In this document: in pieces, positions 17,269 through 25,699 of the stretch
Position numbering within the stretch: the stretch's first letter is position 1
Layout of the letters: each line of letters begins with the position of its first letter
Assembly (NCBI GenBank): GCA_002479765.1
Contig: DLOZ01000033.1
Span: 1 to 31,770, forward strand
Source of the DNA: Sphingomonadales bacterium UBA7471
Lineage (GTDB): Bacteria; Pseudomonadota; Alphaproteobacteria; Sphingomonadales; Sphingomonadaceae
Reading direction: 5' to 3'
Length of the DNA: 31,770 nucleotides
Notes under the pieces: model-generated
Told to the model about the DNA's origin: nothing
Databases searched by the model: none
Seen by the model: only the letters and a program-made list of their open reading frames with translations
Program-made: the position numbers and the translations under genes

Positions 17269-17621
17269 GCTTCGGGCTGTCGCCAAATCCAGCCAAGACA
17301 AAATATTGCAACGCCCAGTGGTATCAAGGACCACGGCAATGCCAAAGTGATCACTCCAATGGCGATGCTGATACCAAAGGCCACGGTTGCCGACCATTTG
17401 CCGCGCCTGCTCACCACCCCTTTTTCCCGCCAAGCAACAATATGATGCCCAAAGGTGGGATGGTTCATCAAGCGTGCTTCAAGCGCCGGGCTGCTGCGCG
17501 CAAAGCAAAAGGCCGCCAATATCATAAACGGGACGGTCGGCAGCAACGGCAGAGCGATACCAATGGTGCCCAGTGCCAGAGCGGACAGCCCACCAATCAG
17601 CCAGAGCTGCCGCTGTATCAA
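17265..17621 (-). CDS. YbaN family inner-membrane protein (DUF454)
   Basis: This 118-residue protein has the DUF454 pattern: an N-terminal hydrophobic hairpin with LGTIGIALPLLPTVPFMILAAFCFARSSP, the central HPTFGHHIVAWREKGVVSRRGK loop, then two more membrane segments. Members are small inner-membrane proteins of unknown function. Its ATG overlaps the stop of the upstream aldehyde dehydrogenase by four bases, so they are coupled. Its TAG stop is embedded in the TTAGGGTCAGGACCTA motif shared with the universal stress gene. Confidence 0.88.
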   Translation of the reverse strand: MIQRQLWLIGGLSALALGTIGIALPLLPTVPFMILAAFCFARSSPALEARLMNHPTFGHHIVAWREKGVVSRRGKWSATVAFGISIAIGVITLALPWSLIPLGVAIFCLGWIWRQPEA

Positions 17622-19045
17622 TATTGATGGACCGCTTTGGTCACATAATAACTGTCGAGACCTTCGGGGCCGCCTTCGCTGCCAAAGCCGGATTCCTTGA
17701 CCCCGCCAAAGGGCGCGTCAGGCATAGAAATCACAAAGCTGTTGAGGCCAACCATGCCGGTATCCAACGCATCGGCAACAAGGTTCGCCTGCCGCGCGTT
17801 TTCGGTGAAGGCATAAGCCGCAAGACCAAAGGGCAGGCGGTTTGCCTGTTCAATGGCTTCGTCCAACGTCTTGAATGGCCGCATCAGCGCAACGGGACCA
17901 AATGGTTCATTGTCCATGACGTCTGCCGACATGGGAACGTCCGCAAGCACCGTGGGCTGAAAGAAATAGCCCTGTTCGCCGCGAGCGCCGCCCGCCAACA
18001 GTTTTGCGCCCTTTGACGTTGCATCTTCAACGAGGGCGGCGATGGCAGCGGGCCGCCGCGCATTGGCCAGTGGGCCCATGACGGTGCCAGCATGCAATCC
18101 ATTGCCGACCTGCACATTCTTCGTATGCGCAGCAAAGCCAGCGACAAAGCGGTCGTAGACGCCTTCCTGCACATAGAAACGCGTTGGCGAAATGCACACT
18201 TGTCCGGCGTTGCGGAACTTGGTGGTGGCCGACAAGGTGATAGCCTTTTCAAGGTCGCAATCATCGAAAATGAGCACAGGCGCGTGGCCACCCAATTCCA
18301 TCGTTGTGCGCTTGACCCCGTCTGCCGCAAGCTTCAGCAAATGCTTTCCGACCGGAACAGACCCTGTGAAGCTGACCTTGCGGATGATGGGTGATGCGAT
18401 CAGGTGACGGCTCACCATATCGGGAACGCCATAAACCAGCTGGGCAACATTGCCCGGAACGCCGCCGTCAATGACGCACTGCATGATGCCGCTTGTGCTT
18501 GCTGGCGTTTCTTCCGGTGGTTTGGCGATGATCGAGCAGCCCGCAGCGAGCGCTGCCGCCATTTTCTTGCACATCAAATTGACCGGGAAATTCCACGGTG
18601 AAAATGCTGCAACGGGTCCAACGGGCTGTTTCAGAACGATGGCGCGTTGTCCTGTTGGCCGCACAAGGACACGGCCATAGCTGCGCTTGGCCTCTTCGGC
18701 GAAATAATCGAATTGCGCGGCGCAGGAGAGAACCTCGGTCCGCGCTTCGGCGAGTGGTTTGCCCTGTTCGGTGGTGAGTAGAACGGCGATACCCTCTGCC
18801 CGCTCGCGGATGAGATCGGCAACCTTATGCAATATTGCGGCGCGGGCATTTACATCGACGCCGCGCCAATGTGCAAAACCCTTTGCTGTCGCAGCAAGCG
18901 CTTCATCGAGGTCTGCAGCAGTTGCCAGCGGCAACTGAGCGAGCGTTTCGCCAGTGGCCGGATTGATGACGGCGTGACAATCGCGGCCTTCGCCCTTGCG
19001 CCAGCTGCCATCAATATAAAGGCCTAAATCGGTAGTATAGCTCAT
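17618..19045 (-). CDS. NAD(P)-dependent succinate-semialdehyde-type dehydrogenase
   Basis: This 475-residue aldehyde dehydrogenase has the catalytic cysteine C284 (NAGQVCISPTRF), general base E250 (MELGGHAP) and the oxyanion asparagine N152 (PWNFP). The sequence is nearest the GabD/succinate-semialdehyde group, which oxidises succinate semialdehyde to succinate in GABA and related catabolism. An APC permease gene ends 40 bases upstream on the same strand, which would fit uptake and breakdown of an amino acid or amine. No aminotransferase is adjacent, so the substrate is inference. Confidence 0.9.
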   Translation of the reverse strand: MSYTTDLGLYIDGSWRKGEGRDCHAVINPATGETLAQLPLATAADLDEALAATAKGFAHWRGVDVNARAAILHKVADLIRERAEGIAVLLTTEQGKPLAEARTEVLSCAAQFDYFAEEAKRSYGRVLVRPTGQRAIVLKQPVGPVAAFSPWNFPVNLMCKKMAAALAAGCSIIAKPPEETPASTSGIMQCVIDGGVPGNVAQLVYGVPDMVSRHLIASPIIRKVSFTGSVPVGKHLLKLAADGVKRTTMELGGHAPVLIFDDCDLEKAITLSATTKFRNAGQVCISPTRFYVQEGVYDRFVAGFAAHTKNVQVGNGLHAGTVMGPLANARRPAAIAALVEDATSKGAKLLAGGARGEQGYFFQPTVLADVPMSADVMDNEPFGPVALMRPFKTLDEAIEQANRLPFGLAAYAFTENARQANLVADALDTGMVGLNSFVISMPDAPFGGVKESGFGSEGGPEGLDSYYVTKAVHQY

Positions 19046-19084
19046 CGAATGTCCCGCAATTTTCTTGTCCGTTCCATGTAGGCG

Positions 19085-20407
19085 TCAGCTTGTGGGTTTG
19101 GAACCCCTGGCAAGCTTCAACAGCCAGAAAACCGGGAACCCAGCCAACAATAACGCAACGCCCCAGATCAACGCTTCGGCCCCTGCGCCATAGATCGTCC
19201 AGCAGGAATATAGTGCGGCAAGCAACAATATGATCTTGAACCCGGCTTTGCCCGGCAACTGTCCCGTGGTCATCAAGCGGAAAGCAGCGACGGCGCACCC
19301 GAAATACATCACCAGAACAATGGCAGTGGTGAGTATGATGAGAAATTCAAACATCGATGACATCGACCGGCTGCTGTTCATCAGGATGACCAGCGTTAAA
19401 AGTGTTGAGGTAAACAGATGTGCGTTGCGCGGCGTGCCATTGGCGCTTTCTTTGCCCATGAATGCCGGGAACAGGCCGTCGCGCGCCAAAGCGGCGGGCA
19501 TCTCGGCCTGACACATGATCCAGCCGTTCAACGCGCCAAGCGCGCTGATAGCGCCGACCGCGGCGATAGCGGTTCCGGCATTGGTGCCCGCATATATATT
19601 GACAAAGTCCGCAAATGGCGCAGCCGATACGCTGGTGATGGCAACCGGCAGCATCAGGACTACGGCTGAGCAGACGAGGATATAAATCACGCCAGCGCCG
19701 GCAGTTCCAAAAAGCGTCGCGCGGTTGATGGTGCGTTCGGGATCCTGCACCTTGTCGGCAGGCACGGTTGCCAGCTCAAGCCCAAGCATCGCCCATAGGG
19801 TCAATATGGTGGCGGTGGAAATGCTGGTCGCGGAAATGTCAGCAGCAACAAATGGCTGCACAAGCGCGGTGCCTTGGGTCGCAAGGACATAGGCTGCGAG
19901 CCCGATCACCGCGACCAGAGGCAGCAGCTTTGCGATCGTCCAGACGATCTGAACTTGCCCCGCAAGTTTGGTTCCGCGAATGTTGATGAGTGTAAATGCC
20001 CAAATAATCGCGATCGTCACGGCGGACGATACGCCATGCGCTCCGACAACCGGAAACAATTGGCTTAGATAACTTACCGCGGCGGTGGCGATGGCGGCGT
20101 TGCCAACCCACATTGATATCCAATAGGCCCATGCAACCGCGAAGCCCGCGCCGTCGCCGAAGGCGGCGCGCGTGTAGGCATAAGGCCCGCCCGCCTTTGG
20201 CAAGGCCTTGCTTAAAGCGCCAAATACCGATGCCACGCACAAGGCGCCACCTATGGTAATCAACCATCCAATGACTGAATTCCATCCCAAGGGCGCAAGG
20301 CTCGCGGGCAACAGGAATACGCCTGACCCAATCATGCTGCCCATCACGAGCGCGAGTGCCATCCAAAAACCCATTGGACGGCTTGCTTTGGCTGTATCCT
20401 GCGTCAC
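19085..20407 (-). CDS. APC-family amino acid permease
   Basis: This 440-residue amino acid-polyamine-organocation transporter has about 12 membrane helices. The first helix carries the family substrate loop GSMIGSGVFLLPASLAPLG, and AKALPKAGGPYAYTRAAFG-like sequence follows. The substrate is unknown; basic amino acids or polyamines are possible. I start it at GTG 20407 (VTQDTAKASRPMGFWM), because AGGGGGA lies six bases upstream and the first membrane segment follows directly. An ATG far upstream would add 66 unrelated residues and overlap the stress-protein gene. Confidence 0.88.
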   Translation of the reverse strand: MTQDTAKASRPMGFWMALALVMGSMIGSGVFLLPASLAPLGWNSVIGWLITIGGALCVASVFGALSKALPKAGGPYAYTRAAFGDGAGFAVAWAYWISMWVGNAAIATAAVSYLSQLFPVVGAHGVSSAVTIAIIWAFTLINIRGTKLAGQVQIVWTIAKLLPLVAVIGLAAYVLATQGTALVQPFVAADISATSISTATILTLWAMLGLELATVPADKVQDPERTINRATLFGTAGAGVIYILVCSAVVLMLPVAITSVSAAPFADFVNIYAGTNAGTAIAAVGAISALGALNGWIMCQAEMPAALARDGLFPAFMGKESANGTPRNAHLFTSTLLTLVILMNSSRSMSSMFEFLIILTTAIVLVMYFGCAVAAFRLMTTGQLPGKAGFKIILLLAALYSCWTIYGAGAEALIWGVALLLAGFPVFWLLKLARGSKPTS

Positions 20408-20469
20408 GTAAATCCCCCTATCTCCGTACCCTGACTGGCACGGAAAAAGGGCAAAAGCCAATCTTTGTT

Positions 20470-20485
20470 TAGGTCCTGACCCTAA
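20470..20485. repeat. Dispersed 16-base motif, copy 2 (TAGGTCCTGACCCTAA)
   Basis: This copy is identical to 17253-17268. On the minus strand it reads TTAGGGTCAGGACCTA, and the TAG stop of the universal stress gene is its second to fourth bases, exactly as in the DUF454 gene. It therefore follows the last sense codon of two unrelated genes. Confidence 0.7.
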
Positions 20486-21288
20486 TGCGCCAGCAACACA
20501 GGAATGCCCAATTCGCCCAGCATGAACCGTGTCACGCCGCCAAACAAGGTTTCGCGCCACCGCCCATGGCCATAGGCGCCCATGACGAGTAAATCGGGTC
20601 GCCACGCATTTACTTCAGCCAGCAACCGTTCCTCGACGCTGTGATCACCCTTTGCCGCGACGGCTATTTCGGCGCGGACGCCATGGCGCGATAGATAGGT
20701 CGCTGCGTCCGTTACAGGGAATTCTTCAGGCACGGTTTCGACCTCTGCAATCCGCACATGCAATGCCGCCTTAAGTATCGGCAATGCTGCGCGTAAGGCG
20801 TTGGCTGCTTCAAATCCGCCGTCATATGCGACCATCGCGCGGTCCCACGCGATGCGCTTTGTCGATGCCGGCACGGCCAGTACGGGCGTTCGTGAAGCCA
20901 TGACGACATCGCTGACCCATGCGCGCGCGGTGCCGGGCGTGCCGGCTTCATCCAGCGACATGACCAATATGTCCGCCAGTCGCGCTGCATTAATCAACGC
21001 ATCGGATGTCGTTCCGTCGAATATCTGCCAGTCCCAAGGCACATCCTCCAACTTCAAATGCGCGTCCGTGCGTGCACACAGCTTTCCGCGTTCCTTTTCG
21101 GCGGCGTCAAAGGCTTCGGCAATGAAATGCGCACCGCCGAACATGTCAAATGCCACATAATCCTGCGTTGGCCGCGGCAAGACGAGCGTGAGATGCCCGT
21201 TGAAACGACGGGCAAGATCAAGCCCCGCCTGCAACCGGCTTTCAAAGGCTGCGTCTCTGCCAGCATGTACCATGATAGATTTCATCAT
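20482..21288 (-). CDS. Universal stress protein, probably tandem Usp domains
   Basis: This protein of about 268 residues begins MMKSIMVHAGRDAAFESRLQAGLDLARRFNGHL and ends in a typical Usp strand-loop, LLVMGAYGHGRWRETLFGGVTRFMLGELGIPVLLAH. That loop matches the ATP-binding GxxGx9G form closely, with G-V-T in place of S-V-T. Its length suggests two Usp folds, the first degenerate. The start is ATG 21288 or 21285, after AAGGAAC. A perfect TTGAT-N4-ATCAA box lies about 83 bases upstream, so induction at low oxygen by an FNR/FixK-type regulator is likely. Its stop overlaps the 16-base dispersed motif. Confidence 0.87.
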   Translation of the reverse strand: MMKSIMVHAGRDAAFESRLQAGLDLARRFNGHLTLVLPRPTQDYVAFDMFGGAHFIAEAFDAAEKERGKLCARTDAHLKLEDVPWDWQIFDGTTSDALINAARLADILVMSLDEAGTPGTARAWVSDVVMASRTPVLAVPASTKRIAWDRAMVAYDGGFEAANALRAALPILKAALHVRIAEVETVPEEFPVTDAATYLSRHGVRAEIAVAAKGDHSVEERLLAEVNAWRPDLLVMGAYGHGRWRETLFGGVTRFMLGELGIPVLLAH

Positions 21289-21337
21289 CAGTTCCTTTTC
21301 ATACGCCAGAATAGGCCGACTCGGATTGATGCGATTG

Positions 21338-21343
21338 AGTGTA
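21338..21343 (-). promoter_or_regulatory. Candidate -10 element of the stress-gene promoter
   Basis: The minus strand reads TACACT. Its centre is 31 bases from the centre of the FNR-type box. That is close to the 32 expected when an FNR-class activator binds at -41.5 of a class II promoter. No -35 is needed in such promoters. Confidence 0.4.
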
Positions 21344-21364
21344 GGCGGATGCGGCGCAACGTCG

Positions 21365-21378
21365 TTGATCGATATCAA
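21365..21378. promoter_or_regulatory. FNR/FixK/Anr-type binding site upstream of the universal stress gene
   Basis: TTGATCGATATCAA is an exact match to the FNR-family consensus TTGAT-N4-ATCAA. It lies in the 139-base gap between the stress gene (minus) and the GNAT gene (plus). Distance to a TACACT -10 on the minus strand fits activation of the stress gene. A TATTAT at 21408-21413 could serve the other side, but its spacing is about seven bases too long. Confidence 0.65.
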
Positions 21379-21427
21379 AAATGGCAAAATGCTTCCAAAG
21401 CGGAAAATATTATGTCAGCGATGACGG

Positions 21428-21985
21428 ATGGATGACGCGGGGCAAGCGAAGAACGATGTGATCGTGCGGGGCGCGCGTGTCACCGATGCTCAAACAATAG
21501 CCGACATTTATGCCCATCATGTTCTGAACGGCACCGCCAGTTTTGACACCGTGCCGCGCACATTGGAGCAAACCGAAAAGAAGATTGCGGACATTTTGGC
21601 CCATGGCTGGCCCTTCTTGGTTGCCGAGCGCGAGGGGGTGATATTGGGCTATGCCTACGCAACGGCATTTCGAGACCGGCCCGCATATGGTTTTACCTGC
21701 GAAAACTCGATTTATGTGCGCGCGCAACATGTGGGGCAGGGGATCGGTGTCGCATTGATGCGCCGGCTGCTTGATGAGGCGCACGCATGTGGTTTTCGTC
21801 AAATGATTGCGGTGATCGGCGGCGGAGAGCCTGCGTCGGTGGCGCTACATACGAAAATGGGCTTCACTTTTGCCGGCCGGATGCGATCGGTTGGTCGGAA
21901 ATTTGGCCGCTGGCTTGACAGCGTCTACATGCAGGCCGAGCTTGGAGAGGGAGACCGGACCGCGCCAGCGCGTGAGCCGGGGTGA
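21428..21985 (+). CDS. GNAT N-acetyltransferase, phosphinothricin/methionine-sulfone acetyltransferase type
   Basis: This 185-residue GNAT enzyme has the acetyl-CoA loop QHVGQGIG (100-107), the early VRGARVTDAQTIADIYAHHVLNGTASFDT block and the late ALHTKMGFTFAGRM motif. These place it in the PAT/MnaT group, which acetylates phosphinothricin, methionine sulfone or sulfoximine. In most bacteria such genes detoxify amino acid analogues rather than signal herbicide exposure. The start at 21428 has only a weak purine stretch, and a GTG further in is possible. The stop lies ten bases before the lactonase gene, suggesting co-transcription. Confidence 0.88.
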   Translation: MDDAGQAKNDVIVRGARVTDAQTIADIYAHHVLNGTASFDTVPRTLEQTEKKIADILAHGWPFLVAEREGVILGYAYATAFRDRPAYGFTCENSIYVRAQHVGQGIGVALMRRLLDEAHACGFRQMIAVIGGGEPASVALHTKMGFTFAGRMRSVGRKFGRWLDSVYMQAELGEGDRTAPAREPG

Positions 21986-21995
21986 AGGAGAGAAG

Positions 21996-22919
21996 ATGAT
22001 GGCAGAGTTTGAATTGGTCGCCGACGGCCTGCGTTTTCCGGAAGGCCCAGTCGTCATGCCTGATGGCAGCGTCATTTTGGTCGAAATTGCCGAGGGGCAG
22101 ATCACGCGTGTGCGGCCCGATGGTAGCAAGTCCGTCGTTGCGAAAACGGGCGGCGGCCCCAATGGCTTGGCGCTTGGTCCCGACGGCAAATTATACTGCT
22201 GCAACAATGGCGGCTTTGAATATATGGAAGCCAATGGCTTTCTTGCGCCGCACGGCATTGCGCAGGATTATTCCGGTGGCCGGATTGAACGCATCGATAT
22301 CGATACCGGCGCAGTCGAGATACTCTATAAATCGGGTGACTTTGGCTGCAGCCTGCGTGGCCCGAATGATATTGTTTTTGATGCACATGGCGGGTTTTGG
22401 TTCACGGACCATGGCAAGATCGATTATGCCAAACGCAGCCATGATGTCGTCGGCATCTTTTATGCGAAGGCAGATGGCAGCCATTTGGAAGAGGTTATCT
22501 TTCCGTCGAACAACCCCAATGGCGTTGGCCTGTCGCCCGATGGCAAGACATTATATGCCGCCGAAACCTATACATGCCGGTTGATGAAGTTCAACATCAC
22601 GTCGCCAGGCAAAGTTGCGGCAGATGCGGGTCCGGGCGGGCCGGGAATTCCCGTATATCGCCCGGCCGGGTATAAATTTTTCGACAGCCTTGGTATCGAA
22701 GCAAGCGGCAATATCTGCGTCGCCACCATTGGCGAGTGCGGGATCAGCGTGATTTCTCCGGATGGCGAGCTCGTCGAATTTGTTGCAACCGATGATATCT
22801 TCACCACCAACATCGCGTGGGGCGGTGACGATATGATGGACGCGTATATCTGCCTGTCGGGCAGTGGGCGTCTGGTGAAAACCCGTTGGGCGCGGCCGGG
22901 GCTTAAGTTGCAATATTGA
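21996..22919 (+). CDS. SMP-30/gluconolactonase family protein
   Basis: This 307-residue protein is a six-bladed beta-propeller of the SMP-30/gluconolactonase/LRE family. The first blade carries the metal-binding glutamate in LRFPEGPVVMPDGS, and later blades show GPNGLALGPDGKLYCCNNGG, GPNDIVFDAHGGFWFTDHG and NPNGVGLSPDGKTLYAAET. Members hydrolyse sugar lactones or other esters with a divalent metal. The physiological substrate is unknown. I choose ATG 21996 (the next codon is also ATG), eight bases after GAAGGAG; a longer frame back to 21870 lies inside the GNAT gene. Confidence 0.9.
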   Translation: MMAEFELVADGLRFPEGPVVMPDGSVILVEIAEGQITRVRPDGSKSVVAKTGGGPNGLALGPDGKLYCCNNGGFEYMEANGFLAPHGIAQDYSGGRIERIDIDTGAVEILYKSGDFGCSLRGPNDIVFDAHGGFWFTDHGKIDYAKRSHDVVGIFYAKADGSHLEEVIFPSNNPNGVGLSPDGKTLYAAETYTCRLMKFNITSPGKVAADAGPGGPGIPVYRPAGYKFFDSLGIEASGNICVATIGECGISVISPDGELVEFVATDDIFTTNIAWGGDDMMDAYICLSGSGRLVKTRWARPGLKLQY

Positions 22920-22935
22920 GATCGGATTATCGCAC

Positions 22936-23631
22936 ATGCCAAGGCACAAGGAAGCGCATCTTATTGACCGAATCGGCTGGCTGCGTGCATCCGTCCTTGG
23001 CGCGAACGATGGCATTGTTTCGACCGCCAGCCTGATTGTGGGTGTGGCGGCGGCGCAAGCGTCACCCGAAACAATATTGATGACCGGCATTGCGGGCCTT
23101 GTGGCGGGTGCAATGTCGATGGCCGCGGGCGAATATGTGTCGGTCAGTTCGCAGTCCGATACAGAGAGCGCCGATCGGGCCCGCGAGATAGAAGAGCTGG
23201 CGACGGTCCCTGATAAGGAACGCGCGGAACTGGTCGGCATTTATGAAGCGCGCGGGCTCGACCGGGCGCTGGCGGAGCAGGTGGCGGACAAGCTGACCGC
23301 CCACGACGCGCTGGCGACACATCTGCGCGATGAACTTGGCATGGCAACGCATACAGCGGCGCGCCCCGTGCAGGCGGCTTTGGCTTCGGCTGGGTCATTC
23401 GCGATTGGCGCGGCGCTGCCGTTGGCCATGGTGCCCTTGTCCCCTGCCGCCACGCTCAGCTGGACCGTGTCGATTGCGGCGCTGTTGTTCCTTGCCATTC
23501 TGGGCGGTGTGGGTGCGAAAGCGGGCGGGGCGCCGATGGGCAAAGCTATTTTTCGGGTGACCTTTTGGGGTGCAATTGCAATGGCGGCAACCGCAGCGAT
23601 CGGATCGCTGTTCGGCACAACAATCGCCTGA
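22936..23631 (+). CDS. VIT1/CCC1-family iron/manganese transporter
   Basis: This 231-residue membrane protein opens with the family motif HLIDRIGWLRASVLGANDGIVSTASLIVGVAAA and has the GAMSMAAGEYVSVSSQSDTE block. A charged cytoplasmic segment (about 75-140) follows, then three C-terminal membrane helices. The length and five-helix layout match. VIT1/CCC1 proteins move Fe2+ or Mn2+ out of the cytosol. It starts 16 bases after the lactonase stop in the same direction, with only a weak ribosome site. Confidence 0.9.
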   Translation: MPRHKEAHLIDRIGWLRASVLGANDGIVSTASLIVGVAAAQASPETILMTGIAGLVAGAMSMAAGEYVSVSSQSDTESADRAREIEELATVPDKERAELVGIYEARGLDRALAEQVADKLTAHDALATHLRDELGMATHTAARPVQAALASAGSFAIGAALPLAMVPLSPAATLSWTVSIAALLFLAILGGVGAKAGGAPMGKAIFRVTFWGAIAMAATAAIGSLFGTTIA

Positions 23632-23639
23632 GGCATTGC

Positions 23640-24299
23640 ATGACATTTAATACGGTAATTTTTGACTTCGGCGGGGTAATCACTTCGTCGCCGTTTGAGG
23701 CATTTAACCGGATGGAGGCCGAACGCGGCTTGCCCCAGGATTTCGTGCGCCGGGTCAATTCGGTAAATCCGGACAATAATGCCTGGGCCAAATTCGAACG
23801 CGCCGAATGCAGCGCAACCGAATTTGACGCGCTGTTTGCTGCCGAAGCGCTGGCACTGGGGCATGCATTGGACGGTGCGTCGGTCATCGCCTGCCTTGCT
23901 GGCGAAATCCGTCCAGACATGGTGGCGGCGCTCGACCAACTCAAATCGCTGGGCTTTGCGTTGGGGTGCATCACAAACAATGTGCCGTCGGGCAAAGGTG
24001 CAGGCATGGCGGTTAGCGACGCAAAAGCGGCGGCGGTGGCAGCGGTGATGGACCGGTTCGACCATATCATTGAATCAAGCAAGGCGGGCGTCCGCAAACC
24101 TGACCCGCGTATCTATAATATGATGTGTGAAGCGCTCGCCGTTTCTCCGCCACAATGCATCTACCTTGATGACCTTGGCGTCAACTGCAAACCCGCAGCA
24201 GCAATGGGCATGGCAGCGATCAAGGTCACCAGTGGCGCGCAGGCGCTCGGCGAATTGGGCGCGCTATTGGCGTTGACCTTCACACCCGTTGACGTCTAG
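23640..24299 (+). CDS. HAD-superfamily hydrolase, subfamily IA
   Basis: This 219-residue HAD hydrolase has motif I VIFDFGGVI with D9 as the nucleophile, motif II threonine/asparagine region CITNN, the lysine region SSKAGVRKPDPRIY and motif IV YLDDLGVN. In place of the usual DxD it has DFG, as in epoxide-hydrolase-linked and ACAD10-like HADs, so it may dephosphorylate by a variant mechanism or act on another substrate. An alanine-rich insert lies about 124-138. I start it at ATG 23640, eight bases after the VIT stop; longer reading would lie within that gene. Confidence 0.88.
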   Translation: MTFNTVIFDFGGVITSSPFEAFNRMEAERGLPQDFVRRVNSVNPDNNAWAKFERAECSATEFDALFAAEALALGHALDGASVIACLAGEIRPDMVAALDQLKSLGFALGCITNNVPSGKGAGMAVSDAKAAAVAAVMDRFDHIIESSKAGVRKPDPRIYNMMCEALAVSPPQCIYLDDLGVNCKPAAAMGMAAIKVTSGAQALGELGALLALTFTPVDV

Positions 24300-24339
24300 G
24301 CGGGAGCCGTTCCGTCTCTCCCAACTATTGGAGCACTTC

Positions 24340-25053
24340 ATGGCGAAAAAACTTTTCCCGGACGCAGCATCCGCGCTCGACGGCCTGCTCAAAAACGACA
24401 TATTGATTGCCAGCGGCGGCTTTGGCCTGTGCGGCTTGCCCGAACGGTTGCTTGACGCAGTCCGCGATAGCGGGGTCACTGGCCTTACCTTTGTGTCTAA
24501 CAATGCCGGTATCGACAATGAAGGCATCGGCAAGCTGCTGCGCACCAAGCAGGTGAAGAAGATGATTTCTTCTTACGTCGGTGAGAACAAAGAATTTGAA
24601 CGGCAGTATCTGGCGGGCGAGCTTGAGGTCGAATTCTGCCCGCAAGGAACGCTGGCCGAACGGATGCGCGCTGGCGGCGCTGGTATTCCCGGTTTTTACA
24701 CCAAGACGGGCGTCGGCACCTTAGTGGCCGAGGGCAAGGAAGTGAAAGATTTTGGCGGTGAGGAATATATCCTCGAACGCGGCATTTTTGCTGACCTTTC
24801 GATCATCAAAGCGTGGAAAGCCGATGAAAGCGGGAACCTTGTCTTCCGCAAGACGGCCCGCAACTTCAATCTGCCCGCTGCGACCTGCGGCAAGGTCTGC
24901 GTGGTTGAGGTGGAGGAAGTGGTGCCCGTTGGCAGCCTTGACCCCGACTGCATCCATTTGCCCGGCGTCTATGTGCAGCGCATGATCGTTGGCGCGCCTT
25001 ATGATAAAAAGATCGAGTTTCGTACGTTACGCGAACTGGGAGATATTTCATGA
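24340..25053 (+). CDS. scoA: 3-oxoacid CoA-transferase subunit A
   Basis: This is subunit A (237 residues) of succinyl-CoA:3-ketoacid CoA-transferase, which activates acetoacetate to acetoacetyl-CoA. Seen features are IASGGFGLCGLPERLLDAV near the N-terminus, the EFCPQGTLAERMRAGGAGIPGFYTKTGVGT block and the EVEEVVPVGSLDPDCIHLPGVYV end. ATG 24340 follows TTGGAG; the extra 17 codons upstream are not family-like. It overlaps scoB by ATGA. The pair could serve ketone-body, PHB or branched-chain amino acid breakdown. Confidence 0.95.
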   Translation: MAKKLFPDAASALDGLLKNDILIASGGFGLCGLPERLLDAVRDSGVTGLTFVSNNAGIDNEGIGKLLRTKQVKKMISSYVGENKEFERQYLAGELEVEFCPQGTLAERMRAGGAGIPGFYTKTGVGTLVAEGKEVKDFGGEEYILERGIFADLSIIKAWKADESGNLVFRKTARNFNLPAATCGKVCVVEVEEVVPVGSLDPDCIHLPGVYVQRMIVGAPYDKKIEFRTLRELGDIS

Positions 25054-25691
25054 GCTGGACCCGTGACGAAATGGCCGCCCGTGCTGCACAGGAATTGCGC
25101 GACGGATATTATGTGAACCTAGGCATTGGCATCCCCACGCTGGTGGCCAACCATATCCCGGCTGGCGTCGAAGTAACGCTGCAGTCCGAAAATGGCATGT
25201 TGGGCATTGGCCCATTCCCTTTTGCGGGGGAGGAGGATGCCGACCTTATCAATGCGGGCAAGCAAACCATCAGCGAGCTGCCGCAGACCGCCTATTTCGA
25301 TAGCGCCGCCAGCTTCGCCATGATCCGCGGTGGGCATATCGACTTGACCGTGCTGGGTGCGATGGAAGTTGCGGAGAATGGCGACATCGCCAATTGGATG
25401 ATACCCGGCAAGATGATCAAGGGCATGGGCGGGGCAATGGACCTTGTCGCTGGTGTGAAGAAAATCATCGTTGTGATGGAGCATAACGCCAAGGATGGTT
25501 CGCCAAAGTTCATTCCCGCATGCACATTGCCGCTAACCGGCAAAAATGTCGTCGATATGATCATCACTGATTTGGCGGTGTTCCAACGCCCCGATAAATC
25601 ATCCCCGTTCAAGCTGATTGAAGTCGCGCCGGGAGTTACCGTGGATGAAGTTGCAGGCAAAACGACTGCACATTATGAGGTCGGGATTTAA
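25050..25691 (+). CDS. scoB: 3-oxoacid CoA-transferase subunit B
   Basis: This is subunit B (213 residues) and carries the catalytic glutamate E47 in SENGMLGIGP, which forms the enzyme-CoA thioester. The family end PFKLIEVAPGVTVDEVAGKTTAHYEVG is intact. It is translationally coupled to scoA by a four-base overlap. The serine hydrolase gene begins nine bases after its stop, so the transcript probably continues. Confidence 0.95.
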   Translation: MSWTRDEMAARAAQELRDGYYVNLGIGIPTLVANHIPAGVEVTLQSENGMLGIGPFPFAGEEDADLINAGKQTISELPQTAYFDSAASFAMIRGGHIDLTVLGAMEVAENGDIANWMIPGKMIKGMGGAMDLVAGVKKIIVVMEHNAKDGSPKFIPACTLPLTGKNVVDMIITDLAVFQRPDKSSPFKLIEVAPGVTVDEVAGKTTAHYEVGI

Positions 25692-25699
25692 TAAGCACT

